Shown here piece by piece: positions 28,565 through 37,203 of a stretch of DNA of 64,000 nucleotides. Source of the DNA: an uncultured Draconibacterium sp. (GTDB lineage Bacteria > Bacteroidota > Bacteroidia > Bacteroidales > Prolixibacteraceae). Position 1 is the first letter of the stretch. Every line of letters starts with the position of its first letter. The position numbers and the translations under genes were made by a program. The stretch is taken from positions 62,001 through 126,000 of the forward strand of contig NZ_CAJXYQ010000008.1 in assembly GCF_913063105.1 (NCBI RefSeq). Direction: 5' to 3'. The notes under the pieces were generated by a model. That model searched no databases and was not told the origin of the DNA. It saw nothing but the letters and a program-made list of their open reading frames with translations.

Positions 28565-30859
28565 ATGAAAACAAGTGCTTTAATCCTATTTTGGGTTGCC
28601 CTAATCTTGGCATCCTGTTCAAATCCGGGTTTTAAAACCGATGATATTTCTGTTGTTCCGCAACCTAAAAGTCTAATATTAAAAGACGGAGCTTTTAAAT
28701 TTTCTTCAAAAACAAAACTTTCAGTTCAGGATGAGCGGGCAAAAAAAGCGGCTACTTTCCTTTCGGACTTATTTGAAAAAGCTGCCGGTTTTTCATTGGC
28801 AGAAACCCAAAGCACAACCAGCAACGGCATCCTTTTTCAAGGCATTGAAGGTTTGTCTCATGAGGCTTATATTTTGCAGGTTAGTCCGAAACAAATAACC
28901 ATTCAGGCCTCGTCTGAAGCCGGTTTTTTCTATGGTGTACAAACCATTCGGCAGTTGTTGCCACATGAAATTGAAAGGAAAGAGGTGACGAAAGCCAACT
29001 GGCTGGTGCCTTGCGTGGAGGTGGAAGACGAACCCCGTTTTACTTGGCGCGGAATGCATATGGATTTTAGCCGTCACTTTTTTAATATTGATGAGGTAAA
29101 AGAATTTATTGATTACCTGGCCTTATATAAACTGAACACCTACCACATGCACCTTACCGATGACCAGGGCTGGCGTATTGAGATTAAAAAGTATCCTTTG
29201 CTTACCGAGAAAGGAGCCTGGCGCATTGAAAACAATCAGGATAGTATTTGTAACGAACGTGCCATTGAAAACGAGTTATATAAAATTGACGAAAGCAATT
29301 ACCACGAAATTGACGGACAACGCATGTATGGTGGCTTTTTTACCCAGGAACAAATAAAAGAAATTGTAGCTTATGCCGATGAACGTTGCATCACTGTTTT
29401 GCCCGAAATTGATATGCCCGGCCATTTTAAATCGGCCATTGACAATTATCCGTATCTATCGTGCAACGAAGAGTCGGGTTGGGCAACTGTGTTTACCTAC
29501 CCGGCGTGTTTGGGCAAAGAAACCACCTACGAGTTTATGGAACACATATTGGCTGAAGTGGTTGAGCTTTTCCCCAGTGAATACATTCACATTGGTGGCG
29601 ATGAAGTAAACATTGAATCGTGGGAGGAGTGCGAACATTGTCAGAGTGAAATTCATAAACATAAGTTGAAGGACGAACATGAATTGCAATCTTATTTTAA
29701 CCGCCGTATTGAAAAATTCCTGCAAAGTAAAGGTAAGCAGCTGATGGGCTGGGATGAGATTGTGAAAGGAGGCCTTACCGAAGATGCCAGTGTAATGTGG
29801 TGGCGTAACTGGGTGCCCGATGCCCCAAAAACAGCTGCAAGAAACGGAAACAAGGTGGTGGTTACGCCAACTGCAGCTTACTATTACGATTATTTAAACG
29901 ATCATAATTCAATGGAGAAGGTGTACAATTACGAGCCTGTTCCAGACGATTTTACACCGGATGAAGCCAACAATGTTTTGGGCATTCAGGCCAATTTGTG
30001 GTCGGAGTGGATACCCAGTTTTAAGCGTCTGCAATACCAGGCATTTCCGCGTTTACAAGCCATGGCCGAAACAGCCTGGACTATGAAAGAAAATAAGGAT
30101 TTTGAGAATTTCTTTAACCGTATGGAAGGCCAGTTTGCACGAATGGATGCACTGGATATTTACTATTACATACCGGCAGTGAACGACCATGGTAAAAATA
30201 TTGCTTTTGTTGACAGTGTTTTGGTAAACCTGGATTTAGCTTACGCACAAGCCGGAGTTGAAATTTTCTATACGCTCGATGGCTCAGTACCCACGCGAAA
30301 TTCATTAAAATATACAGCCCCGTTCAAAGTAAAAAATGAAGGAGAAATAAAGGTGCGTAGCTTTTTAGGCGAACAGTTTAATGATATTACGAACATTAAG
30401 TTGGTAAAAATGGATTATCGCGAGGCAGTTGAAATTGCACCTGAACAGGGGAGACTGCAACTTTGGAAGGCTTCCGGGAAATTTAAATCGGCAAAAGAAA
30501 TAGAATTGCCGGCTGCTGCCGAATTTCAAGAAGTACCAAAAATCGATTTGGGGGAAAATGTTCAGCCCCATGAAGCCCGCATTTATAAAGGCTACTTATA
30601 TGCTGCGGAAAATGGGGTTTACGAATTTGAACTAAAATCGGATGGCGAAAGCTTGTTCTACTTTGGCGATGATGTAATTATTGATAAGGCAAAAAATTGG
30701 AATCCGTTTCGAAAAACAGAAAAAGTAGCCTTGAAAAAAGGCTGGCATGCATTTTTGTTGGTGTACAAAGCAAGTGAAAAACCTCGTGCAATAGAACTTG
30801 CATTTGGCGTACAGGGGCACGAAAAAGTGGTGATTGATAAGGCTGTTTTTGGAAAATAA
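28565..30859 (+). CDS. GH20 beta-N-acetylhexosaminidase with long C-terminal extension (second)
   Basis: GH20 lipoprotein of 764 residues. Lipobox LASC (Cys18). N-terminal GH20b-like domain, then RGMHMDFSRHF, the HLTDDQGWRIEIKKYP segment, EIDMPGHFKSA and the catalytic pair in HIGGDEVNI (Asp346, Glu347). After the barrel (to about 525) comes a chitobiase-like IFYTLDGSVPT domain. A further ~150 residues with YKGYLYAAENGVYEFELKSDG and KKGWHAFLLVYKASEKP resemble a PA14/F5-type beta domain for carbohydrate binding. It is a paralogue of the first GH20 but lipidated and larger, so the two may act on different linkages or locations. It is followed by a glycosidase remnant. Confidence 0.93.
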   Translation: MKTSALILFWVALILASCSNPGFKTDDISVVPQPKSLILKDGAFKFSSKTKLSVQDERAKKAATFLSDLFEKAAGFSLAETQSTTSNGILFQGIEGLSHEAYILQVSPKQITIQASSEAGFFYGVQTIRQLLPHEIERKEVTKANWLVPCVEVEDEPRFTWRGMHMDFSRHFFNIDEVKEFIDYLALYKLNTYHMHLTDDQGWRIEIKKYPLLTEKGAWRIENNQDSICNERAIENELYKIDESNYHEIDGQRMYGGFFTQEQIKEIVAYADERCITVLPEIDMPGHFKSAIDNYPYLSCNEESGWATVFTYPACLGKETTYEFMEHILAEVVELFPSEYIHIGGDEVNIESWEECEHCQSEIHKHKLKDEHELQSYFNRRIEKFLQSKGKQLMGWDEIVKGGLTEDASVMWWRNWVPDAPKTAARNGNKVVVTPTAAYYYDYLNDHNSMEKVYNYEPVPDDFTPDEANNVLGIQANLWSEWIPSFKRLQYQAFPRLQAMAETAWTMKENKDFENFFNRMEGQFARMDALDIYYYIPAVNDHGKNIAFVDSVLVNLDLAYAQAGVEIFYTLDGSVPTRNSLKYTAPFKVKNEGEIKVRSFLGEQFNDITNIKLVKMDYREAVEIAPEQGRLQLWKASGKFKSAKEIELPAAAEFQEVPKIDLGENVQPHEARIYKGYLYAAENGVYEFELKSDGESLFYFGDDVIIDKAKNWNPFRKTEKVALKKGWHAFLLVYKASEKPRAIELAFGVQGHEKVVIDKAVFGK

Positions 30860-30893
30860 CAATGGATAACTGCCGGGCAAATGAAGAGTATAA

Positions 30894-31055
30894 AAATATT
30901 ATCCGCATTTTGTTGATTGGCCGGAATGGTTTATTGACGGTGAAAATAGCCCAACCGGAAGAGTTACTTTTACCACGGCCCGGCATTATCAGAAAGATAG
31001 TCCGCTGGTCCCATCAGGATTACTGGGCCCCGTTAAAATAATAACTGGTGAATAA
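30894..31055 (+). pseudogene. C-terminal remnant of an alpha-L-rhamnosidase-like (GH106/GH78-type) enzyme
   Basis: The spacer between GH20 and the GH78-like gene contains a short frame that has no start and ends at TAA 31053-31055. It reads DWPEWFIDGENSPTGRV then TFTTARHYQKDSPL and PSGLLGPVKII. The FTT-x-x-H-Y-x-KDSPL-x-PSGLLGPV tail is characteristic of the C-terminus of large Bacteroidota rhamnosidase-type glycosidases (from family memory; GH106 fits best). An in-frame stop lies at 30891-30893, so about 53 codons remain. The body of the gene appears to have been deleted, bringing the GH20 and GH78-like genes together. A functional mini-gene is very unlikely. Confidence 0.75.
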
Positions 31056-31077
31056 TTAATGAAATAACAAATAAGTT

Positions 31078-32937
31078 ATGGTAAAAAAGAGAAGTAGAAT
31101 AAGTCGGATGATAATCATTTTTATGCTGGTAACAAGCGCGTTTTATAACAAGTCTTATTCTCAAAATAGTAAGTTTGAATTTGAATTAGATTTTATTCAA
31201 CCCGAAAAAATTACCAAAGTCGGAGAGGGGCATTATCTTATTGATTTTGGTAAAGCCTTTTTCGGAACGGTGGTACTTGAAACTAAACACGAACAGGACG
31301 ATAGCCTGATTCTTCATATAGGAGAAAAAGTGGCTGAAAATAGCCTGGTTGACAAACAGCCTGGCGGAACCATTCGTTACCAGGAAGTTGTGTTAAATAT
31401 GTTACAACCCGGAAAAACAGTAGTTCAGTTAAAGGCTGATAAACGAAATACGGGCCCTAATGCCATTGCTTTACCCGATTCGTTTGGCGTAATTATGCCT
31501 TTTCGTTATTGCGAGCTTAAAAACCTGAAAATCCCTATTCGTGAGATTGATGTTTTACAAAAAGCTTTTTATTGCAAATTTGACGATGAAGCTAGTTTGT
31601 TTACTTCGTCGGATACGGTGCTAAACGCCGTGTGGGAGTTGTGTAAACATACCATAAAAGCCACCACCTTTACAGGGTATTATGTTGATGGCGACCGTGA
31701 GCGGATTCCATACGAAGCCGATGCCTACATTAATCAGTTAAGTCATTATTGTTTGGATAAGGAGTATGCTGTTGCCCGCAGAACCAACCAATATTTTCTG
31801 AAACACCCTACCTGGCCAACCGAGTGGCTTTTGCACACGGTAATGTTGTTTTATCAGGATTATATGTATACCGGCGATTTACAGGTACTGCAAGAAAACT
31901 ACGAAACATTAAAAACCAGAACCTTAATGGAACTGGTGCGTGAGGATGGGCTAATTAGCACAAAAACAGAAAAGCTTACACCTGAATATAAACAAAAACT
32001 CGGCTTTAAAAATCCAAAAACCAATGTACGCGATATCGTTGACTGGCCTCCGGGCCAAAAAGATACGGGATGGAAACTGGCAACCGAAGCCGGAGAACGC
32101 GATGGCTACGAAATGGTAGCGATTAATACCGTAGTTAATGCCTTTTACTATCATAACATGAAGCTTATGGCAGAAATAGCTAATTTCATTGGGAAATATG
32201 ATGATGCAAAATGCTTTCAGGAAAAAGCGGCCAAAACCAAAGAGGCCATTAACCAAAAGCTATTTGATAAAGAACGTGGGGTTTATGTAGATGGCGAGCA
32301 CTCAAACCATGCCTCTTTGCATGCCAATATGTTTCCATTGGCTTTTGATTTGGTGCCTGAAGAATATCAGAAATCGGTGGTTGAGCATATTAAAACCAGA
32401 GGGATGGCTTGCAGTGTTTACGGTGCTCAATATTTGTTAGAGGGATTGTTTAAAGCCAGGGCACCCGAGTATGCAATGCACTTAATTACCGATACCACAC
32501 ATGATCGTACCTGGTGGAATATGATTAAAATAGGATCGACCATGACGCTTGAAGCCTGGGACATGAAATACAAACCAAATGCCGATTGGAACCATGCCTG
32601 GGGAACAGCCCCAACCAATATTGTTACCAGGTACATGTGGGGAATAACACCTCGGGAGCCCGGTTTTAAAAGCGTTACAATAAAACCTCAGATTGTAGGC
32701 TTAACGCATTGCAAGTTGAGTGTGCCTACCAAAGTTGGCCAGATTTTAGCAAGCTTTGAGACCATGCCAAACGGAAAAGAGAAATATACGCTGGTCCTTC
32801 CTGATACGATGCGTGGCGAATTTTATGTCCCAAATTCTACTGAAATGTTACTTTTTAATGGTTTAGAACAAAAAAAATGGCCAAAGGTGGTGGAGCTTAA
32901 GCCCGGAGAAAATATATTTGTTCTTAAAAAAATTTAA
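31078..32937 (+). CDS. GH78-like alpha-L-rhamnosidase family protein
   Basis: A 619-residue exported six-hairpin glycosidase with a signal sequence MVKKRSRISRM then a hydrophobic core (about 11-28). An N-terminal beta region (YLIDFGKAFFGTVVLE) precedes the (alpha/alpha)6 domain with YYVDGDRERIPYEADAYINQ, WPTEWLLH and the EAWDMKYKPNADWNHAWG segment near the C-terminus, which is typical of GH78 and relatives. A terminal beta domain starts TPREPGFKSVTIKP. It is short for GH78 (often 700-1000), lacking extra N-terminal modules, so the exact family is moderately certain. It would release alpha-L-rhamnose or a similar deoxy sugar. Sulfatase 9 follows after 12 bases. Confidence 0.8.
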   Translation: MVKKRSRISRMIIIFMLVTSAFYNKSYSQNSKFEFELDFIQPEKITKVGEGHYLIDFGKAFFGTVVLETKHEQDDSLILHIGEKVAENSLVDKQPGGTIRYQEVVLNMLQPGKTVVQLKADKRNTGPNAIALPDSFGVIMPFRYCELKNLKIPIREIDVLQKAFYCKFDDEASLFTSSDTVLNAVWELCKHTIKATTFTGYYVDGDRERIPYEADAYINQLSHYCLDKEYAVARRTNQYFLKHPTWPTEWLLHTVMLFYQDYMYTGDLQVLQENYETLKTRTLMELVREDGLISTKTEKLTPEYKQKLGFKNPKTNVRDIVDWPPGQKDTGWKLATEAGERDGYEMVAINTVVNAFYYHNMKLMAEIANFIGKYDDAKCFQEKAAKTKEAINQKLFDKERGVYVDGEHSNHASLHANMFPLAFDLVPEEYQKSVVEHIKTRGMACSVYGAQYLLEGLFKARAPEYAMHLITDTTHDRTWWNMIKIGSTMTLEAWDMKYKPNADWNHAWGTAPTNIVTRYMWGITPREPGFKSVTIKPQIVGLTHCKLSVPTKVGQILASFETMPNGKEKYTLVLPDTMRGEFYVPNSTEMLLFNGLEQKKWPKVVELKPGENIFVLKKI

Positions 32938-32949
32938 AAGTAGATTCTG

Positions 32950-34533
32950 ATGAGTAAAAAAAATCGCATAGTTGAGTTGTGCTGTTTTGCTGTTTTGGCT
33001 ATAATTTGTTCGTGCAATACTGCCAACAAAGAGCAAGTACGGCCCAATATTGTATTTATAATGAGCGACGACCATGCCTATCAGGCCATTAGTGCATATG
33101 GCCATGGTTTAAACCATACACCCAATATCGATCGCATTGCAGAGGAAGGGGCAATTTTTACCAAAGGGTATGTTACCAACTCGATTTGTGCACCCAGCCG
33201 TGCGGTGATGCTTACCGGCAAACACAGTTTTGTTAACGGGAAAGTGGATAACCAGCAGGCTTTTGACTGGAGCCAGGATAACGTAGCCAAACAGCTGCAA
33301 AAAGCAGGTTACCAAACAGCTATGATTGGCAAAATACATATCGATGGTTTGCCGCAGGGATTTGATTATTCAAACGTTCTGCCGGGGCAGGGGCAATACT
33401 ACAACCCCGATTTTATTGAAAACGGCGTTAAAAAGCAGTACCACGGTTATTGTACGCAAATTACCACCGATATTGCATTAGACTGGTTAAAAAACAAACG
33501 CGATAAAAGCAAGCCATTTCTGATGCTATATCACCAGAAGGCGCCACACCGGACCTGGATGCCCGAGAAAAAGTACCTCGATTTATTTGAGGACTCGACA
33601 TTTACACCGCCCGCCAATTTTTTTGATAATTTTGAAAACCGCCCCGTAGCTGCTGAACATGAAATGGGGATTTGGGAACATATGGATTTGGTGTACGATT
33701 TAAAAATGCTCGATGACGAAGGAGAATTTCAAACCCGTTACCGCCCCAATGCTCAAAATATATACAACCGCATGGACGAAGAACAGCGGGCTGCCTGGGA
33801 TGCTCATTATAAGCCAATTATTGAGGAGTTTAAAGAACTAAAGCCTGAAGGAAAAGAGCTGGCCTTATGGAAATTCAATCGTTACATGAAAGATTACCTT
33901 GCCACCATTCAATCGGTTGACGATGGTGTTGGGCAAGTGCTAGACTATCTTGATGAGGAAGGCCTGGCCGAAAACACCATTGTAATTTATACCTCCGATC
34001 AGGGATTTTACCTGGGCGAACACGGTTGGTTTGATAAACGTTTTATGTACGAAGAGTCGTTTCGTACACCTATTTTAATGCGCTTCCCAAAAGAAATAAA
34101 ACCCGGAACTGTTGTGGATGGACTGGTTCAGAACCTTGATTTTGCTCCAACATTTCTGGATTATGCAGAAACAGCAATTCCTGAAGATATTCAGGGCGAA
34201 TCATTCAGGAGCTTGTCAGAAGGAAAGACCGAAAACTGGCGCGATGCCATTTATTATACTTATTACGAATATCCGGGCGAACACCATGTGCAACGCCATT
34301 ACGGAGTGCGTACCGACCGCTATAAACTCATTCATTTTTATTACGATTCGGATACCTGGGAATTGTACGATCTGGAAGAGGATCCTACAGAGATGACTAA
34401 TTTATACAATAACCCGGAGTACGCTGAAGTACAAAAACAAATGCACGCCAGGCTTATTGAAATTCGAAAAAAATATGGCGATAGCGATGAGTTGAACCGG
34501 TTTCATTTAAATCGTTTTCTGAATAACAGGTGA
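32950..34533 (+). CDS. S1-family sulfatase lipoprotein (sulfatase 9)
   Basis: Sulfatase of 527 residues with lipobox ICSC (Cys22). Metal site FIMSDDHAYQAISAYG, active site CAPSR (Cys80), GKIHIDGLPQGFDY in place of GKWHLG, then HQKAPHRTWMP and SDQGFYLGEHGWFDKR. The last motif ties it to sulfatase 2. The HAYQAISAYG/NHTPNIDRIAEEGA style is common in Bacteroidota sulfatases annotated as iduronate- or mucin-desulfating types, but that is no proof of substrate. It is the last sulfatase of the run, 101 bases before the PhoD-like gene. Confidence 0.92.
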   Translation: MSKKNRIVELCCFAVLAIICSCNTANKEQVRPNIVFIMSDDHAYQAISAYGHGLNHTPNIDRIAEEGAIFTKGYVTNSICAPSRAVMLTGKHSFVNGKVDNQQAFDWSQDNVAKQLQKAGYQTAMIGKIHIDGLPQGFDYSNVLPGQGQYYNPDFIENGVKKQYHGYCTQITTDIALDWLKNKRDKSKPFLMLYHQKAPHRTWMPEKKYLDLFEDSTFTPPANFFDNFENRPVAAEHEMGIWEHMDLVYDLKMLDDEGEFQTRYRPNAQNIYNRMDEEQRAAWDAHYKPIIEEFKELKPEGKELALWKFNRYMKDYLATIQSVDDGVGQVLDYLDEEGLAENTIVIYTSDQGFYLGEHGWFDKRFMYEESFRTPILMRFPKEIKPGTVVDGLVQNLDFAPTFLDYAETAIPEDIQGESFRSLSEGKTENWRDAIYYTYYEYPGEHHVQRHYGVRTDRYKLIHFYYDSDTWELYDLEEDPTEMTNLYNNPEYAEVQKQMHARLIEIRKKYGDSDELNRFHLNRFLNNR

Positions 34534-34634
34534 ATCACTCAAAAATATCGGTGTAAAAGTTTATTTTAGCAAAAAAGTACCAATATAGCCTGTTTAAACA
34601 TCCGGCATGGGCTTAAACCTAAAATTTATCATCA

Positions 34635-36140
34635 ATGAAAAGTTCTAACAAGTATAAAATATTAACTATTGTTATAGTGTTTATATTTAGTTGTTTAGGA
34701 GTGAGTGCCCAGCTTGATGAGATAAAGCAACCCAAACATAAAGTTACTTTAAAAGAAGCACATGTTGGCAATCAATCAATTGATGAAAAGTTGCAGGATA
34801 GCTATTTGGGTGCATCAAAAAAGGAAAAAGAATTTTTTCTTACGGCTCGTTCGGTATTTGCTGCCTGCAGTACTGCTGATTTTACCAACGAGGAGATACT
34901 GGCAGCGGCTAAAAAGAACAATATAAAATTATTAGGGGGCCCAATGCTGGGAAAACTCACAAGCCAAAGTGTTGAATTTTGGTTGCGTCCGGCACAGGAA
35001 CTTCCACTCAGTATTGTTGTAAGCAAAAAAGAAGATGGTACCCCAAATGAGGTGCGGCTGGAAAAAACAAGCCCCGGTGTGGTGCAAAAGATTGAAGTAG
35101 AAAACCTTTTTCCCAATACCGAATATCAGTATACAATCGTGATTGAAAATAATGAAGTAGCCAACGGTTCATTTACAACCGCTCCCTCAGAAGATGCGAA
35201 AACTGTTTTTAAACTCGCCTTTGGCTCGTGTTTTCATAAAATAGGAATCCATAACCCTAACCTTGTTAACCAAATAATGGCCCGAAAACCACAAGCTATG
35301 CTTTTACTTGGCGACATTGCGGTTGACGACAGGGAAAATAACTTTGCCATGCACCGTTCAGACTACCTTTTGAGGGATTTATCGACTCCATGGCAGCAAT
35401 TGGTAGCTCAAATTCCGGTGTATACTGCCTGGGACGATCACGACTATTTAAATAACGATTTAAGCGGCATTCCTGAAGGTTTTTCAACCAACGACAGAGA
35501 TGCTCTCCGGAATATATGGAAGGAGAACTGGAATAACCCTGAAAATGTTGAAGATGGCATTTACTTTTCTACCCGTTTGGGGCCTGTTGAAATTATAATG
35601 CTTGATACCCGGTCGTGCAGAACCATTGAAAAACGTGGAGAATATGCTTCGTTTTTGGGCGAACAGCAACAAGACTGGTTAAAAAATACCCTCAAAAATT
35701 CTACTGCTCCATTTAAAGTTATTTCCAGTGGTACCATGTGGAGCGATGATGTTTCAAATGGAAAAGACTCATGGGGTACCTGGGATACTGCCGGTAGGGA
35801 GGAATTATTCTCGTTTATTGAAAAAAATCATATTTCTGGTGTTGTCTTTTTAAGTGGAGACCGTCATGGAGCAAGGGCATTCCGTATTCCGCGTGAAAAC
35901 AACAACAGGTTTTACGAGTTTCAGGTAGCATCACTCGGCGGGGTACCCGGACCGGATGCAATGGCTCCCAACCCGCAAAACCAGTTATTTGGCTACCATG
36001 GTGAAGGGTTTGTGGCTTTCGGCGAATTAAGCTTTGATACCACGGAGGAACTGCCAATACTTCAATTCAGTTTAACTGGTGAGAATGGAGCGGTTTTAGA
36101 GCAAATAAAATTAACATACGATAAACTTACTCCACAATAA
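34635..36140 (+). CDS. PhoD-like metallophosphoesterase, exported
   Basis: A 501-residue exported phosphoesterase (signal peptide ends near SCLGVSA-Q). An N-terminal helical segment (about 30-95) and a fibronectin/PhoD_N-like beta domain (about 100-190, VEFWLRPAQELP to NGSFTTAP) precede the PhoD core. The core has FGSCFHK, LLLGDIAVDD, YTAWDDHDY and FLSGDRHGARAF, the usual metal ligands. PhoD enzymes cleave phosphodiesters or monoesters using Ca/Fe. Within a sulfatase-rich locus it could remove phosphate from a glycan, or act on sulfate or teichoic-type diesters; this is inference. It is the last gene before a 495-base spacer and probably ends the PUL. Confidence 0.85.
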   Translation: MKSSNKYKILTIVIVFIFSCLGVSAQLDEIKQPKHKVTLKEAHVGNQSIDEKLQDSYLGASKKEKEFFLTARSVFAACSTADFTNEEILAAAKKNNIKLLGGPMLGKLTSQSVEFWLRPAQELPLSIVVSKKEDGTPNEVRLEKTSPGVVQKIEVENLFPNTEYQYTIVIENNEVANGSFTTAPSEDAKTVFKLAFGSCFHKIGIHNPNLVNQIMARKPQAMLLLGDIAVDDRENNFAMHRSDYLLRDLSTPWQQLVAQIPVYTAWDDHDYLNNDLSGIPEGFSTNDRDALRNIWKENWNNPENVEDGIYFSTRLGPVEIIMLDTRSCRTIEKRGEYASFLGEQQQDWLKNTLKNSTAPFKVISSGTMWSDDVSNGKDSWGTWDTAGREELFSFIEKNHISGVVFLSGDRHGARAFRIPRENNNRFYEFQVASLGGVPGPDAMAPNPQNQLFGYHGEGFVAFGELSFDTTEELPILQFSLTGENGAVLEQIKLTYDKLTPQ

Positions 36141-36635
36141 ATACATCTCCCCCCGTGTCGCTATGCACTCTTAAAACCGGTTTTTAGGAGGGCTATGTTT
36201 CAAATAGATATAAAATTAATAAAATCGGTCATTTTGTGCAGTATACCTTTTTTTCATCTTTGCGCTAAACAAAATTAAGGTTTACAAAACCAAAAATCAA
36301 ACAAGAATGAGTAACTATAAATAGTATTCGTTCTTTTTAAATTATAGTGGTTGAGATTTTTATGATTTACCCGGGGCTTTGCTTACTACGCATCCGATGG
36401 GTGTAGCCGGCTTTTAAGCCGGGTGGTAGCTGGTTTACTGCCAAGCTCTTCAAAAAGATTGAAATAAATGAAGAAATGTGCCTGCTGTACATCTTGGAGG
36501 TGAAGTTGAGGATAGGGCAATTTTTCATATTTAGCGTAGATGAAAGTGTAGCTTCATGGGGCGAATCAATTGAAGTTTTCTGTATTAGTGTTTAAAATGA
36601 ATTAAACTGAAATAAATCAATCAAATTTTTACTTT
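36141..36635 (+). other. 495-base spacer between the PUL and the fucose genes
   Basis: No credible gene is present. The spacer holds a candidate promoter (36233-36262) and a short stem (gccggctt/aagccggg near 36407-36424). A 41-codon open stretch from ATG 36475 is not convincing. If the promoter is used, the fucU transcript would have a leader of roughly 365 bases, long enough for regulatory RNA structure. Confidence 0.6.
36233..36262 (+). promoter_or_regulatory. Candidate Bacteroidota promoter upstream of fucU
   Basis: TTTG at 36233-36236 and CATCTTTG at 36255-36262 match the -33 (TTTG) and -7 (TAnnTTTG) boxes of the Bacteroidota housekeeping sigma factor, with 18 bases between them and one mismatch in the -7 box. 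The initiation point would be near 36269. Confidence 0.4.
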
Positions 36636-37070
36636 ATGCTGAAAGGAATATCACCTTTATTAAGCCCCGAATTACTTGCATTACTTTGCCGTATGGGCCA
36701 TGGCGACGAAATTGTTTTAGCAGATGCCCACTTCCCGGCTGAAAGTTTTAATAACAATGTACTGCGCGCTGATGGATTAAAAATCCCTGAATTACTGGCT
36801 GCAATCCTACCGCTCTTCGAGCTTGATCAATACACCGACCATCCGCTGATGATGATGAGCGCGGTGGAGGGCGACACCCTTGACCCACAGGTAGAAGACA
36901 GTTATTTGGAGAGTATTCGAAAAACCAATCCAGAAGTTAAGCCGGTTTTACGTATTGAACGCTTTGATTTTTACGAACGAACAAAATCAGCTTTTGCAGT
37001 TGTGGTTACAGGTGAGCTGGCCAAATACGGTAATATAATTCTTAAAAAAGGGGTTACACCCGTAGAGTAG
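36636..37070 (+). CDS. fucU: L-fucose mutarotase (FucU/RbsD family)
   Basis: A 144-residue cytoplasmic mutarotase that interconverts alpha- and beta-L-fucose. [35 protein letters not shown] matches the FucU N-terminus (divided here: [15 protein letters not shown] is the active-site region). [29 protein letters not shown] and the [10 protein letters not shown] end are all FucU-like. Length equals that of the family. It opens the fucose uptake and catabolism set with fucP and an aldolase, and so identifies L-fucose as a major product of the upstream PUL. Confidence 0.94.
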   Translation: MLKGISPLLSPELLALLCRMGHGDEIVLADAHFPAESFNNNVLRADGLKIPELLAAILPLFELDQYTDHPLMMMSAVEGDTLDPQVEDSYLESIRKTNPEVKPVLRIERFDFYERTKSAFAVVVTGELAKYGNIILKKGVTPVE

Positions 37071-37203
37071 AAAACTTATAAAAACATCCATAAATTTTGG
37101 TATTTAAAACAACTTGAGCGGTAATAATGAAGCTTGCCTGTTGTTATTGAATGCCGGTATCCTGTAAAAAGGGAAATACCATTTAGAACAAAAACTAAAA
37201 CAA

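Noticed and set aside
36475-36596. Short open stretch (ATG 36475) in the spacer before fucU
   Set aside because: Only about 40 codons with no motif, a stop shortly upstream in frame and no ribosome-binding site; treated as non-coding leader.
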